This document shows, piece after piece, positions 22,221 through 31,784 of a stretch of 64,000 nucleotides of DNA. The DNA is taken from the NCBI RefSeq assembly GCF_026241135.1, contig NZ_JAPFGA010000020.1:1-64000 (forward strand), read 5' to 3'. The translations under genes and the position numbers were made by a program. The stretch comes from Galbibacter kalidii (GTDB lineage Bacteria > Bacteroidota > Bacteroidia > Flavobacteriales > Flavobacteriaceae). The first letter of the stretch is position 1, and every line of letters begins with the position of its first letter. The notes under the pieces were generated by a model. It was not told the origin of the DNA. It saw only the letters and a program-made list of their open reading frames with translations, and searched no databases.

Positions 22221-24479
22221 ATGTCATTAGTAAAAACATCCTACGGAAGAAGATCTTTTTTGAAAAGCACTGCAATGGCCGGGGGAGGGCTTATGCTTGG
22301 GTTTAGTTGGTTAGCATCGTGTAAACCGTCACCGGAGCAAGTTCTCGATATGCCTAAAGAATGGTTTGAGATCAACGGATATTTAAAAATAGGGGATAAT
22401 GGTTTGGTGACTATTATGTCTCCAAATCCGGAAATAGGACAAAATGTAAAAACTTCCATGCCTATGTTGGTTGCTGAAGAGCTCGACGTAGACTGGAAGA
22501 AAGTAATTGTTGAACAAGCACCTTTAAACACCGATATTTTTACCCGTCAGATAGCGGGAGGTAGCCAGTCCATCAGGCAAGGATGGGACGGACTTCGCAT
22601 GGCAGGGGCATCGGCAAAACAAATGCTGAAAGAAGCCGCCGCCAAAGAATGGGAGGTTCCCGTAAGTGAGATCACGACCAAAGAGAGCATGATATATCAC
22701 GAAGGTTCAGGAAAATCTGCCGAGTATGGAGAGATGGCTTCCAAAGCAGCCAATATTGCGGTGCCGGAGGAAGTAGAATTAAAAGATAAAAGTAATTTTT
22801 CCATTATCGGAACCTCGAGAAAGAATGTCGATGGTAAAAAAATTGTAACGGGAAAACCTTTGTTCGGGTTGGATTACAGGGAAGAAGGAATGTTGACTGC
22901 GATGATCATCCATCCGCCTGCATTTGGTATGAAACTGAAATCCCTTGACGCTTCTGAAGCCAAAGGAATGTCCGGAATTAAAGACGTTTTTAAATTCAAA
23001 ACCTTTGAAGACGGTCACACCTACGGAATGTTTGATGAAACTGCCTTCCCGGAAATGATTGCTGTTGTTGGTGAATCTGTTTGGCAGGTTATGAATGCAA
23101 GAAAGAAGGTAAAAGCTGAATGGGAACCTTTTGAAAGCCATTCCAATACATTTATGGGCTGGTCAGGGGACAATACCTTTGAAAAAGCGGTCCCGGCAGG
23201 AAAAGAAAATTCTCCTGCTCACGTGGAGAAAATGAAAAAGGTTGCTGTTCAATCCGCTGAAACAGTACGAAAAGATGGTGACCCGGAAAAGGCTTTTAAA
23301 AATGCTGCCAAGGTTATAGAGCGTAGTTATACAGCTCCTTTTCTGGCGCATAACACTATGGAGCCCATGAACTTTTTTGCCAATGTTACCGATACGGAAG
23401 CAAAATTAGTAGGACCTATTCAAACGCCGGAGTTTATGGAGAAATCCATTGCCGCGAGATTAGGATTGCCTTTGGATAAAATAGATCTACAAATGACCAG
23501 ACAGGGTGGAGGCTTTGGCCGTCGACTCTACGGACATTTTGTTGTAGAGGCTGCTGTGATTTCCAAGGAAATGAAAGCACCTGTAAAGTTAGTGTATACC
23601 CGAGAGGACGATATGTCTTATGGAAATTACCGTCCGGCATACCATGCGTTATACAGAGCGGCTTTGGATGAAGACAATAACCTTATCGGTTTCCATGTGC
23701 GTGCCGGAGGAATACCCGAAAGTCCGCTGTTTGCCAATCGTTTTCCTGCGGGAGCGATAGAGAATTACCTTGCGGAAAGTTGGACGATAGATTCCAATAT
23801 AACCGTGGGAGCATTCAGGGCGCCGCGTTCCAATTTTATTGCGGGGGCTGAGCAATCTTTTTTGGATGAAGTTGCTGAAGCAGCCGGTAAAGATCCGATT
23901 GAGTTCCGTTTAGATCTACTGGATAAAGCGCAAAAAGCACCGGTAGGCGAAAACAATGATTACGAAGCGAAACGTTATGCCGGTGTACTTAAACTGGTAC
24001 GGGAAAAGTCAAATTGGGAGAATGGGGCCGGTGAAAACGTACATCGAGGGGTTTCTGCATATTTCTGTCATAATTCTTACGTAGCCAATGTTTTGGATCT
24101 GGTTATGGAAGATGACAAACCCGTAGTGGAAAAAGTATATTGCGCTGTGGATTGCGGTATAGTTGTTAATCCTATTGCAGCAACCAACCTGGTAGAAGGA
24201 GGCTCTGTTGATGGTATCGGACATGCCATGTTTAGCGGTTTGACCTTTAAAGACGGTGTTCCGGAGCAGAAAAACTTTGACAGGTACCGATTGATCCGTC
24301 ACAGCGAAGCACCAAAAGCCATCGATGTTCATTTTGTGAAAAGCGATATCGATCCCACAGGTTTAGGGGAACCACCGTTCCCGCCTATTATGGGAGCTTT
24401 GGCAAATGCTTTGTACAAAGCAACCGGACAACGGCATTACGATCAGCCATATATTTCCAATAAGGAAATAATTGGATAG
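22221..24479 (+). CDS. Molybdopterin-binding subunit, xanthine dehydrogenase family (isoquinoline 1-oxidoreductase beta type)
   Basis: 752 residues with a twin-arginine signal (GRRSFLKSTAMAGGG), so the enzyme is exported folded with its cofactor. Molybdenum-hydroxylase landmarks are present: TRQGGGFGRRLYG near 430, GAFRAPRSN near 535 and the C-terminal GEPPFPPIMGALANA, whose Glu is the general base in the family. Two-subunit members hydroxylate N-heterocycles or oxidise aldehydes; the substrate here is not deducible. The pair interrupts the usual adjacency of the DUF4835 gene and recN, suggesting later insertion. Confidence 0.9.
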   Translation: MSLVKTSYGRRSFLKSTAMAGGGLMLGFSWLASCKPSPEQVLDMPKEWFEINGYLKIGDNGLVTIMSPNPEIGQNVKTSMPMLVAEELDVDWKKVIVEQAPLNTDIFTRQIAGGSQSIRQGWDGLRMAGASAKQMLKEAAAKEWEVPVSEITTKESMIYHEGSGKSAEYGEMASKAANIAVPEEVELKDKSNFSIIGTSRKNVDGKKIVTGKPLFGLDYREEGMLTAMIIHPPAFGMKLKSLDASEAKGMSGIKDVFKFKTFEDGHTYGMFDETAFPEMIAVVGESVWQVMNARKKVKAEWEPFESHSNTFMGWSGDNTFEKAVPAGKENSPAHVEKMKKVAVQSAETVRKDGDPEKAFKNAAKVIERSYTAPFLAHNTMEPMNFFANVTDTEAKLVGPIQTPEFMEKSIAARLGLPLDKIDLQMTRQGGGFGRRLYGHFVVEAAVISKEMKAPVKLVYTREDDMSYGNYRPAYHALYRAALDEDNNLIGFHVRAGGIPESPLFANRFPAGAIENYLAESWTIDSNITVGAFRAPRSNFIAGAEQSFLDEVAEAAGKDPIEFRLDLLDKAQKAPVGENNDYEAKRYAGVLKLVREKSNWENGAGENVHRGVSAYFCHNSYVANVLDLVMEDDKPVVEKVYCAVDCGIVVNPIAATNLVEGGSVDGIGHAMFSGLTFKDGVPEQKNFDRYRLIRHSEAPKAIDVHFVKSDIDPTGLGEPPFPPIMGALANALYKATGQRHYDQPYISNKEIIG

Positions 24480-24688
24480 ATTATTATAAATAACATAAGA
24501 TAAATTGGAAGTTGCCTATAATATTAGGTGACTTTCAGTTTTTTTAAACAAAATAAAAATTATCTTTCCTCTTCTGTGAAAAACTAAAAATATGTAATAA
24601 GATAAAGTACAATTTTTAGTTTCACTTCGGGAAAGTCCGTGATTTTTTTTCATTGTTTTTATGTGATTTACAACGAAAAAAAAATATG

Positions 24689-24696
24689 TACTTTTG
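24689..24696 (+). promoter_or_regulatory. -7 promoter box before recN
   Basis: TACTTTTG fits TAnnTTTG and lies 19 bp before the TTG start, giving a short untranslated leader. Confidence 0.5.
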
Positions 24697-24715
24697 AGCT
24701 TAAAATTAGATTGCA

Positions 24716-26371
24716 TTGTTAACATCGCTTACCATAAAAAATTACGCTTTAATAGATAAGCTTCAGGTTACTTTTAAAGAAGGGTTTACAACCATTACCG
24801 GGGAAACCGGTGCGGGGAAGTCCATACTTTTGGGTGGTTTGTCATTGGTTTTGGGAAAACGTGCCGACCTTGGCAGTATAAAGAACAGTGAGGAAAAATG
24901 TGTGATCGAAGCGTGTTTTGCCATTCAACATTATAATTTGGAAAGCTTTTTTGAAGAAGTTGACCTTGATTTTGAAAAATTAACCATCATCCGAAGGGAA
25001 ATTCTCCCGAGTGGAAAATCCCGCGCTTTTATAAACGATACCCCGGTGACCCTCGATATTTTGTCTTCCTTGGGAGAAAGACTGATCGATATCCATTCAC
25101 AACACCAAACCCTACAACTCACCGATAACGAGTTTCAATTTCAGGTGGTGGATGCCGTGGCGGGGAATAACATTGTTTTAGATGATTATGCTGAAAAGCT
25201 TTCTGAATATCATTCATCTAAAAAAGAGTTGATGAAACTCATCGATTTTCAACAGGAAGCGGATAAGGAATATGATTACAATTCCTTTTTATTAGAAGAA
25301 TTACGATCGGCGAAGCTTCAGGAAGGCATGTTGGAAGAACTGGAAGCTTCCTATGAAAAACTGAACAATGTTGAAGAAATAGGGGAAAACATAGGTCATG
25401 CACTTCAAATTTTAGGGGAGGAGCAAATGGGAACCATTGCCGGCTTGAACGAATTGAAATCCATTTTCAATAAGCTCTCGAAATTCGGAACGGTTTATAA
25501 AGAACTTTTGGAACGTATCCAGTCCGTTTTGATCGAGTTGGACGATGTCAATGTGGAAATACAAGGCATTGAAGAGATTCTGGAAGCTAATCCGCAGCAA
25601 TTGGAAGAGGTGAGTAACAAACTCCAGCTGATCTATAATTTACAGAAAAAGCACAACGTTCTCGAAATAGGGGAATTGCTTGAAGTGCAAAGAGAACTGG
25701 AAGAAAAAGTATCCAAGACCGAAAACCTGGAAGAAGAGATCAAACAAAAACAGTTGGAGGTGCTTGCTCAGGAAGAGAAATTGGATAAAATCGCGGGTCA
25801 AATCCATAAAAACAGAGCTAAGGCCATTCCGGGGCTAAAGTCGCATTTGGAAACCGTGCTTTCACAATTGGGGATGCCTAACGCTGAGTTTAAATTTGTT
25901 TTGGATAAAACCGATAAATATTTTGCCAACGGAAAAGACGCATTGCATTTTCTGTTCTCCGCCAATAAAGGCAGTTCGTTCAACGAACTTAAAAAAGTGG
26001 CTTCCGGAGGGGAATTATCGCGGATCATGCTGGCTATAAAATCACTTTTATCACAATATATGCACTTGCCAACCATTATGTTTGACGAGATCGACACAGG
26101 GGTTTCAGGCGAAATATCAAACAAAATGGGGGATATCATGCAGCAAATGAGCAAAACCATGCAAGTATTTTCAATTACGCATTTGCCGCAAATTGCTGCC
26201 AAAGGTGATATGCAGTTCAAGGTGTTTAAAAAAGATAAAGACGGTGTGACTGCTTCACAAATGAAAGAACTTTCGACGGACGAACGGGTGGATGAAATTG
26301 CCCAAATGTTGGGAGGGAAGGATCTTTCCGCTTCAGCCATGGCCCATGCCAAGGAATTGTTGCGTTTATAG
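24716..26371 (+). CDS. recN: DNA repair protein RecN
   Basis: 551 residues, full family length. Initiation is at TTG 24716: RecN proteins begin MLTSL.IKNYALID, and no ATG fits. Walker A GETGAGKS lies at 29-36, followed by the long central coiled coil (about 150-390). The ABC signature VASGGELSR is near 425 and Walker B IMFDEIDTGVSGE near 455. RecN is an SMC-like ATPase that acts at double-strand breaks in recombination repair. It follows the core cluster after the inserted molybdenum hydroxylase genes and has its own promoter box. Confidence 0.95.
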   Translation: MLTSLTIKNYALIDKLQVTFKEGFTTITGETGAGKSILLGGLSLVLGKRADLGSIKNSEEKCVIEACFAIQHYNLESFFEEVDLDFEKLTIIRREILPSGKSRAFINDTPVTLDILSSLGERLIDIHSQHQTLQLTDNEFQFQVVDAVAGNNIVLDDYAEKLSEYHSSKKELMKLIDFQQEADKEYDYNSFLLEELRSAKLQEGMLEELEASYEKLNNVEEIGENIGHALQILGEEQMGTIAGLNELKSIFNKLSKFGTVYKELLERIQSVLIELDDVNVEIQGIEEILEANPQQLEEVSNKLQLIYNLQKKHNVLEIGELLEVQRELEEKVSKTENLEEEIKQKQLEVLAQEEKLDKIAGQIHKNRAKAIPGLKSHLETVLSQLGMPNAEFKFVLDKTDKYFANGKDALHFLFSANKGSSFNELKKVASGGELSRIMLAIKSLLSQYMHLPTIMFDEIDTGVSGEISNKMGDIMQQMSKTMQVFSITHLPQIAAKGDMQFKVFKKDKDGVTASQMKELSTDERVDEIAQMLGGKDLSASAMAHAKELLRL

Positions 26372-26667
26372 GAGTTCTAACTTATTACAAATGAAATATT
26401 TAGTTGAATATGTCGATTATAGCTACAAATATGAAATAATTTGAATATTTTTGAACTGTCAAAAGAAAAGGTTTGGCAAACTTTTTTAGCGAAGGAGCCA
26501 GCTTGCGTTGGAAAACTACGGAGCAATAAAAAGGCAGGACAGAGCGTAAAGAAACAGTCCGGTGGACTGTTTTAGTGAATGGGTCGGGAGGCGCATGGAA
26601 AAAAAGATCATTTTGCAGCCAATAGGGGAAAGTTTAGATGAGTTCTTAAAAAAGTTAATCATAAGAT
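26372..26667. repeat. Intergenic stretch with dispersed hairpin repeat
   Basis: Contains TTTTTAGCGAAGGAGCCAGC (from about 26483) and the stem AAACAGTCC (26552-26560), 3-nt loop, GGACTGTTT (26564-26572). The same hairpin is at 41513-41533 and a related one with different stem bases is at 36636-36657. It separates recN from fabI. Confidence 0.6.
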
Positions 26668-27486
26668 ATGTCATATAATTTATTAAAAGGGAAGAAAGGG
26701 ATTATCTTCGGAGCATTAGATGAAAATTCAATCGCATGGAAAACTGCGTTAAAAGCCCATGAAGAAGGAGCTCAATTCGTATTGACCAATGCTCCCATAG
26801 CAATGCGGATGGGACAGATCAAAGAATTGGCAGAACAAACAGGTTCCGAAATTATTCCTGCGGATGCGACCAATGTTGAAGATTTGGAAAACCTTGTAGA
26901 AAAATCGATGGAGATTTTGGGTGGAAAGATCGATTTTGTTTTGCATTCCATCGGGATGTCTGTAAACGTTAGAAAAGGCAGACATTATACTGATGAGAAA
27001 TACGATTTTACCGAAAAAGGATGGGATGTATCGGCATTGTCTTTCCACAAAGTTTGTCAGACGCTCTTTAAAAAAGATGCGATGAACGAATGGGGAAGCA
27101 TCGTTGCCTTGACCTATATGGCGGCTCAACGCGTATTCCCGGATTATAACGACATGGCGGACAACAAAGCATATTTGGAGTCGATAGCGAGAAGTTTTGG
27201 ATATTTCTTCGGAAAAGAGAAAAACGTTCGCGTAAACACCATTTCACAATCACCAACGCCAACTACTGCCGGAAAGGGAGTAAAAGGTTTTGGTGGTTTT
27301 ATCGCTTATGCTGATAAGATGTCGCCTCTTGGAAATGCTACAGCACAGGATTGTGCAGATTATACAATAAGTTTGTTCTCTGACCTGACAAGAAAAGTAA
27401 CCATGCAAAACCTCTTCCACGATGGTGGATTCTCAAAAACCGGCGTAAGTGAGGAGGTGATAGCAAAATTTGGGGACGAAGACTAA
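26668..27486 (+). CDS. fabI: Enoyl-[acyl-carrier-protein] reductase (NADH), FabI
   Basis: 272 residues; the last reductive step of each fatty-acid elongation cycle. Short-chain dehydrogenase fold with the FabI-type nucleotide loop FGALDENSIAW (14-24) and catalytic Tyr150, Tyr160 and Lys167 in LTYMAAQRVFPDYNDMADNK. Substrate-loop residues ISQSPTPTTAGKG follow. These spacings equal those of E. coli FabI. The start ATG follows about 300 bp of repeat-bearing DNA, so it probably has its own promoter. It is a single-copy essential gene in most relatives. Confidence 0.95.
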   Translation: MSYNLLKGKKGIIFGALDENSIAWKTALKAHEEGAQFVLTNAPIAMRMGQIKELAEQTGSEIIPADATNVEDLENLVEKSMEILGGKIDFVLHSIGMSVNVRKGRHYTDEKYDFTEKGWDVSALSFHKVCQTLFKKDAMNEWGSIVALTYMAAQRVFPDYNDMADNKAYLESIARSFGYFFGKEKNVRVNTISQSPTPTTAGKGVKGFGGFIAYADKMSPLGNATAQDCADYTISLFSDLTRKVTMQNLFHDGGFSKTGVSEEVIAKFGDED

Positions 27487-27578
27487 GTAGAAGGAGAGTT
27501 ACAGATTGTTAGATTTTTAGAGTGTTGTGTTTTTATCAATGTCCAGCAGTTAATAACTAACACCCAATACCCAACAAA

Positions 27579-28580
27579 GTGGAATTAAACTTTTCTTTTA
27601 TTATCCCGGTATACAATAGACCGGAAGAGATCAAAGAACTACTCTCGAGTATGGAGTCCCTTTCAGGGAGAATTCCTTTTGAAGTGGTTATTGTAGAAGA
27701 TGGTTCCACTATTTCTTCGGAAGAAGTTGTAAAAACCTTTCAGGACAAACTTAATATTTCCTATTATTTCAAGGAAAATTCGGGTCCGGGTGATTCCAGG
27801 AATTACGGAATGCGAAAAGCTCAAGGGAATTATTTTGTCATTCTTGATTCTGATTGTATCCTTCCTCCGGAATATCTGGAAGAAGCTTCAAAAGCCCTGA
27901 ATGAAAAGTACGTTGACTGTTACGGTGGCCCAGATGCGGCACATGAGTCATTTTCTGATGTACAGAAAGCCATCAACTACAGTATGACAGCCATATTGAC
28001 TACCGGAGGAATAAGAGGCGGGAAGAAGGCTGTAAACAAGTTTCAACCGCGGAGTTTTAATATGGGGCTTTCAAGAAAAGCCTTTGAATCCACCGGTGGG
28101 TTTGGGAAAATACATCCGGGAGAAGACCCCGACCTTACCATTCGTTTGTGGAAAAACGGATTTGAAACCGTGCTTATAGAAAAAGCTTTTGTTTATCATA
28201 AACGAAGGATTTCCTGGGAGAAATTCTATCAACAGGTAACAAAATTCGGGTTAACACGTCCCATACTCAACAAATGGCATCCCGAAACCCAAAAAATAAC
28301 CTATTGGTTTCCTAGCTTGTTTACATTCGGTTTATTGATGTCAGTTGCTTTAAGACTTGTTGGCATTACGGTGTTTCTGTACTTTTACTTTCTTTATTTC
28401 CTGATGATATGGATAGACGCTTTATTAAAATACAAAAACCTTAAAATCGCTTTCATGTCTGTTTACGCGGTTCTTATTCAGTTCTTTGCTTACGGCTTCG
28501 CTTTTGCCAAATCTACTTTTTTGGTTACCTTTTCAGGGAAAAAACCGGAAGAAATTTTTCCGAAACTATTTTTTAGCTAA
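27579..28580 (+). CDS. Glycosyltransferase family 2, membrane-anchored
   Basis: 333 residues from GTG 27579. GT-A fold: FIIPVYNRPEEIKELL at the N-terminus, VIVEDGS near 37-43, LDSDCI near 88-93 as the DxD-type metal site, then GGPDAAHESF and a late GEDPDLTIRLW acid motif. The C-terminal 80 residues hold two or three hydrophobic segments that anchor it in the inner membrane. It transfers a sugar to an envelope acceptor that cannot be deduced. Its stop codon overlaps the start of the YbbR gene by one base, so the two are coupled. Confidence 0.88.
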   Translation: MELNFSFIIPVYNRPEEIKELLSSMESLSGRIPFEVVIVEDGSTISSEEVVKTFQDKLNISYYFKENSGPGDSRNYGMRKAQGNYFVILDSDCILPPEYLEEASKALNEKYVDCYGGPDAAHESFSDVQKAINYSMTAILTTGGIRGGKKAVNKFQPRSFNMGLSRKAFESTGGFGKIHPGEDPDLTIRLWKNGFETVLIEKAFVYHKRRISWEKFYQQVTKFGLTRPILNKWHPETQKITYWFPSLFTFGLLMSVALRLVGITVFLYFYFLYFLMIWIDALLKYKNLKIAFMSVYAVLIQFFAYGFAFAKSTFLVTFSGKKPEEIFPKLFFS

Positions 28581-29542
28581 TGGCAAGAAGGTTCATTCAA
28601 TATATCCAGAGCTTGTTGAGCAAGCCCAAAGCATCAATTTTTTTGATGTTTCTCGTGATTTCATTTTTTATTTGGTTCTTAATATCACTTTCCGGCACCT
28701 ACGTAGCGCATGTGAATTTTAAAGTGAACTATACCGAGGTGCCCGAAGATAAACTCATATTGGGGAAGCCTGTGGAAAAACTAACTGCAGATATAGAAGC
28801 CTCCGGTTTTAAGGTACTCAATTACCGTTTGTTCAACAGAGGTGTTGACCTTAAACTGCCGGATTTCAAAAATAATGAGAACACCTATTATTTGTTATCG
28901 GGCGATGTTGAAGCCGCTATTCGGGATCAGTATAAATCGACTCCCGTTCAAAGAGTTGACCTTGACAGTCTGATAGTAAAATTGGGAATAAACGAAAATA
29001 AATACGTAAAAATAGAATCCGATATCGAACTTACTTTCGTTGAAGACCATCAGTTGAAAAATGAGATTAGAGTGGTTCCGGATAGTATTATGGTGAAAGG
29101 TCCGGAAGACCTTGTGGCAAAGGTTACTATTTTGAAAACCGAAAGAAAAAGCTATAACAATCTCAGGAAAGATTTTAGCGATAAATTGACGATCGAGATA
29201 CCTGATTCTTTACAGGGGATAGAGCTGGGGACTAAATATGTAAATGTTAGCGGCACTGTAGAACGTTATTCAGAAAAAATGGTCTCCATACCCGTTATGG
29301 TGAAAAACCTACCGGAAAACATAAGCATTAAGCTTTATCCTGAAAAAGTACGTTTGCTTTGCAAGGCACCGATATCCGAACTGAAACGTGTTGAAGCCAA
29401 CAGTTTTGTTGTAGTTTGTGATTATGATAAGATCACGGAAAACAGCACCTTTTTAATTCCGAAAGTTGAAAAGCGACCATCGTTTGTATCGTCAATCAAT
29501 ATTTTGGATAGAAAAGTGGAATTTCTGATCAAAAAACAGTAG
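28580..29542 (+). CDS. YbbR-like domain membrane protein (CdaR-like)
   Basis: 320 residues: one membrane helix (about 18-40), then YbbR-type beta domains outside the membrane, with repeats around VPEDKLILGKPVEKLTADI, VPDSIMVKGPEDLV and LYPEKVRLLCKAPISEL. In Firmicutes CdaR-type YbbR proteins modulate a diadenylate cyclase; in Bacteroidota a partner is not established and no cyclase gene is seen here. It is tightly packed between a glycosyltransferase gene and coaE (3 bp gap). Confidence 0.82.
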   Translation: MARRFIQYIQSLLSKPKASIFLMFLVISFFIWFLISLSGTYVAHVNFKVNYTEVPEDKLILGKPVEKLTADIEASGFKVLNYRLFNRGVDLKLPDFKNNENTYYLLSGDVEAAIRDQYKSTPVQRVDLDSLIVKLGINENKYVKIESDIELTFVEDHQLKNEIRVVPDSIMVKGPEDLVAKVTILKTERKSYNNLRKDFSDKLTIEIPDSLQGIELGTKYVNVSGTVERYSEKMVSIPVMVKNLPENISIKLYPEKVRLLCKAPISELKRVEANSFVVVCDYDKITENSTFLIPKVEKRPSFVSSINILDRKVEFLIKKQ

Positions 29543-29545
29543 TTT

Positions 29546-30130
29546 ATGATAGTTGGGTTAACAGGAGGGATCGGAAGCGGAAAATCGACCGTGGCGTCCG
29601 TATTTGTTGAATTGGGAATTCCGGTGTTTATCGCCGATACAGAAGGAAAGCGCTTGATGCGTGAAAGTTCCGAAGTAAAAAATGCTATTGTTTCAGCTTT
29701 TGGAAAAGAGGCATATATAGAGGATAATCCGAACAGAAAATACCTGGCCGATCTTGTTTTTAATGACCCGAAAAAGCTGGAGCAACTGAATGCGATTATC
29801 CATCCGGCTGTAGGGGTTTCTTTCAAAAAATGGTACCAGGAACAAGAAGCCCCCTATGTGGTCAAAGAAGCAGCGGTGCTGTTTGAAAGTGGTGCAGACA
29901 AGGATTGTGATGTGATAATAATCGTTACAGCTCCTTTGGAAACGCGAATACACAGGGTAGTGGAGAGAGACCAAACCACAAGGGAAGCGGTTATGGAGCG
30001 TATCGAGAATCAGTGGAGTGAAGAAGAAAAAATAAAACGGGCCGATTTTGTTATTGAAAACATTGACATGGAAACTACCCGTTTGACAACTACAGAAATT
30101 CACGAACAATTACTCAAAAAAAGTATTTGA
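29546..30130 (+). CDS. coaE: Dephospho-CoA kinase
   Basis: 194 residues; the last step of coenzyme A synthesis, phosphorylating the ribose 3-hydroxyl of dephospho-CoA. The P-loop GLTGGIGSGKS lies at 4-14. Other family landmarks are DTEGKRLMRE near 32, HPAVG near 86 and the lid region ERDQTTREAVMERI. It is 3 bp downstream of the YbbR gene and forms the end of that operon. With coaBC about 10 kb upstream, two CoA-pathway genes are in this window. Confidence 0.93.
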   Translation: MIVGLTGGIGSGKSTVASVFVELGIPVFIADTEGKRLMRESSEVKNAIVSAFGKEAYIEDNPNRKYLADLVFNDPKKLEQLNAIIHPAVGVSFKKWYQEQEAPYVVKEAAVLFESGADKDCDVIIIVTAPLETRIHRVVERDQTTREAVMERIENQWSEEEKIKRADFVIENIDMETTRLTTTEIHEQLLKKSI

Positions 30131-30140
30131 ACCAAAAAAT

Positions 30141-30203
30141 TTAACATTTTTGTTAACGTTAGGTTAAATGCTTAACGTACCTAATTACAAAGCCTTAATT
30201 TTG
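30141..30203 (+). promoter_or_regulatory. Promoter and repeated TTAAC half-sites before the histidine kinase gene
   Basis: TTAAC or TTAAA occurs at 30141, 30153, 30164 and 30172. The 30153/30164 pair has the 11-bp spacing typical of OmpR-family direct repeats. A -7 box TAATTTTG lies at 30196-30203. Autoregulation by the adjacent response regulator is a plausible inference. Confidence 0.4.
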
Positions 30204-30208
30204 ACCAA

Positions 30209-31780
30209 ATGAGTAGACGCTTATTTGTTTTTTTGGTAATCTTGATGAGTTTATCCCTTATCGGAATCATATTCGTACAAGGTTACTGGATTAAAACAGC
30301 AGTAGAAGATAAAGAGGAGCAATTCTCCAATACAATCTTTCAGGTATTGCATTCGGTTTCAGAAAAGATTGAAAGCCGTGAAATGAGAGATTATTTTGAT
30401 AGATTCATTAAACTACGCGATAGCATAGGTGAACTGAAGGAATCAAATTTAAGGGAATTCTTCTTTGTAGAGCGGGATGGAAATAACAATGAAACATTTA
30501 TTTATTCCCACGGAATCTTGGAAGAAGACTACGGAATATCTTCAACGTTCTTTGATAATAACAATGCCGATACGTCTACCATAAAAAATTATACGAGTAG
30601 AAGGACTACTCAAATTTTTAAGGAAGAATTCGGTATTGACGGTAAGGTGTATTCTCCAGTAGAGCGAATTGAAAAGATTGGAGGCTTTTCAGCCATGGAC
30701 AAAGCCATGTTCGAAGATGTTTTCAAGGAATCAGCTAAGCGCGTGCCTATTCATAAAAGGGTGACGCCGCAGGAAGTAGAATTGCTTGTTCAACAAGGAT
30801 TGAAAGACAGAGGAATCGATCTCAATTTTGAATATGGTGTTTATAGTAGAGGCCTGGCAACCCGAGTTCGGTCTATGAATATGGGACAATTATACGATTC
30901 GCAATATAAAACCCCCATTTTCACAGATAGCGAAGGACATAGCAATTATAACTTATTGGTGAGTTTTCCGGATAAAAAGAAATTTCTCATCTCGTCTATT
31001 ATTGAGATGGCATTGCTTTCGGTAGTGTTTACCTTGGTTATTCTAGTGGCTTATTCAAGTGCCTTGTATCAGCTGATCAAACAAAAGCAGATATCGGAAA
31101 TCAAAACCGATTTTATAAACAATATGACGCATGAGTTTAAAACACCGATTGCGACCATCAATTTGGCCTTAGACGCCATGAGAAACCCTAAGGCATTTCA
31201 AGATAACGACAAAGTGAAGCGCTATCTACAGATGATCAGGGATGAAAACAAACGGATGCATGCTCAGGTTGAAAATGTATTACGGATATCCAAGCTGGAA
31301 AAAAATCAGTTGGATATAAGTAAGGACAAAGTTGATGTTCATGACCTTTTGGAAGAGGCCATAGCACATGTTAATCTTATGGTTGAAAATCGAGGAGGCT
31401 ATATAAAAGCACATTTTGATGCATCAAGGAGTGAAATTCTGGGAAATGAATTCCACCTTACCAACATTTTAGTAAATATTTTGGATAATGCGAATAAGTA
31501 TTCGCCCAAAGCGCCCGAGATTGATGTTTATACCGAAGTGGTGAAAAACAGTATCATTATAAAGATAGAAGACAAGGGAACTGGAATGAGCAAAGCGGTA
31601 TTAAAACGCATATTCGAAAAATTTTACAGGGAATCTACAGGGAACATTCACAACATAAAAGGACACGGATTAGGGTTGGCCTATGTGAAAAGTATTGTAG
31701 AAGACCATCAAGGAGAAGTGTATGCTGAAAGTGAAAAAGATAAAGGAAGTACCTTTTTTGTAAAGTTACCTTTAATATAA
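30209..31780 (+). CDS. Sensor histidine kinase, two transmembrane segments
   Basis: 523 residues: membrane helix at about 5-25, a periplasmic sensor region (about 30-260), a second helix at about 265-288, then HisKA with the phospho-acceptor His308 in NNMTHEFKTPIA. HATPase_c follows, with an N box (LVNILDNANKYS), G1 (IEDKGTGMS) and G2 (KGHGLGLAYVKSI). No HAMP domain is evident. It is a membrane sensor that phosphorylates the response regulator encoded 4 bp downstream. Overall arrangement resembles the RprX type of Bacteroidota. The signal is unknown. Confidence 0.9.
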   Translation: MSRRLFVFLVILMSLSLIGIIFVQGYWIKTAVEDKEEQFSNTIFQVLHSVSEKIESREMRDYFDRFIKLRDSIGELKESNLREFFFVERDGNNNETFIYSHGILEEDYGISSTFFDNNNADTSTIKNYTSRRTTQIFKEEFGIDGKVYSPVERIEKIGGFSAMDKAMFEDVFKESAKRVPIHKRVTPQEVELLVQQGLKDRGIDLNFEYGVYSRGLATRVRSMNMGQLYDSQYKTPIFTDSEGHSNYNLLVSFPDKKKFLISSIIEMALLSVVFTLVILVAYSSALYQLIKQKQISEIKTDFINNMTHEFKTPIATINLALDAMRNPKAFQDNDKVKRYLQMIRDENKRMHAQVENVLRISKLEKNQLDISKDKVDVHDLLEEAIAHVNLMVENRGGYIKAHFDASRSEILGNEFHLTNILVNILDNANKYSPKAPEIDVYTEVVKNSIIIKIEDKGTGMSKAVLKRIFEKFYRESTGNIHNIKGHGLGLAYVKSIVEDHQGEVYAESEKDKGSTFFVKLPLI

Positions 31781-31784
31781 AAGT

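Noticed and set aside
26594-26683. Short plus-strand frame beginning MEKKIILQPIGESLDEF and overlapping the fabI start
   Set aside because: 27 codons, out of frame with fabI and no clear homology. It could be a leader peptide or a gene fragment, but the evidence is too weak.
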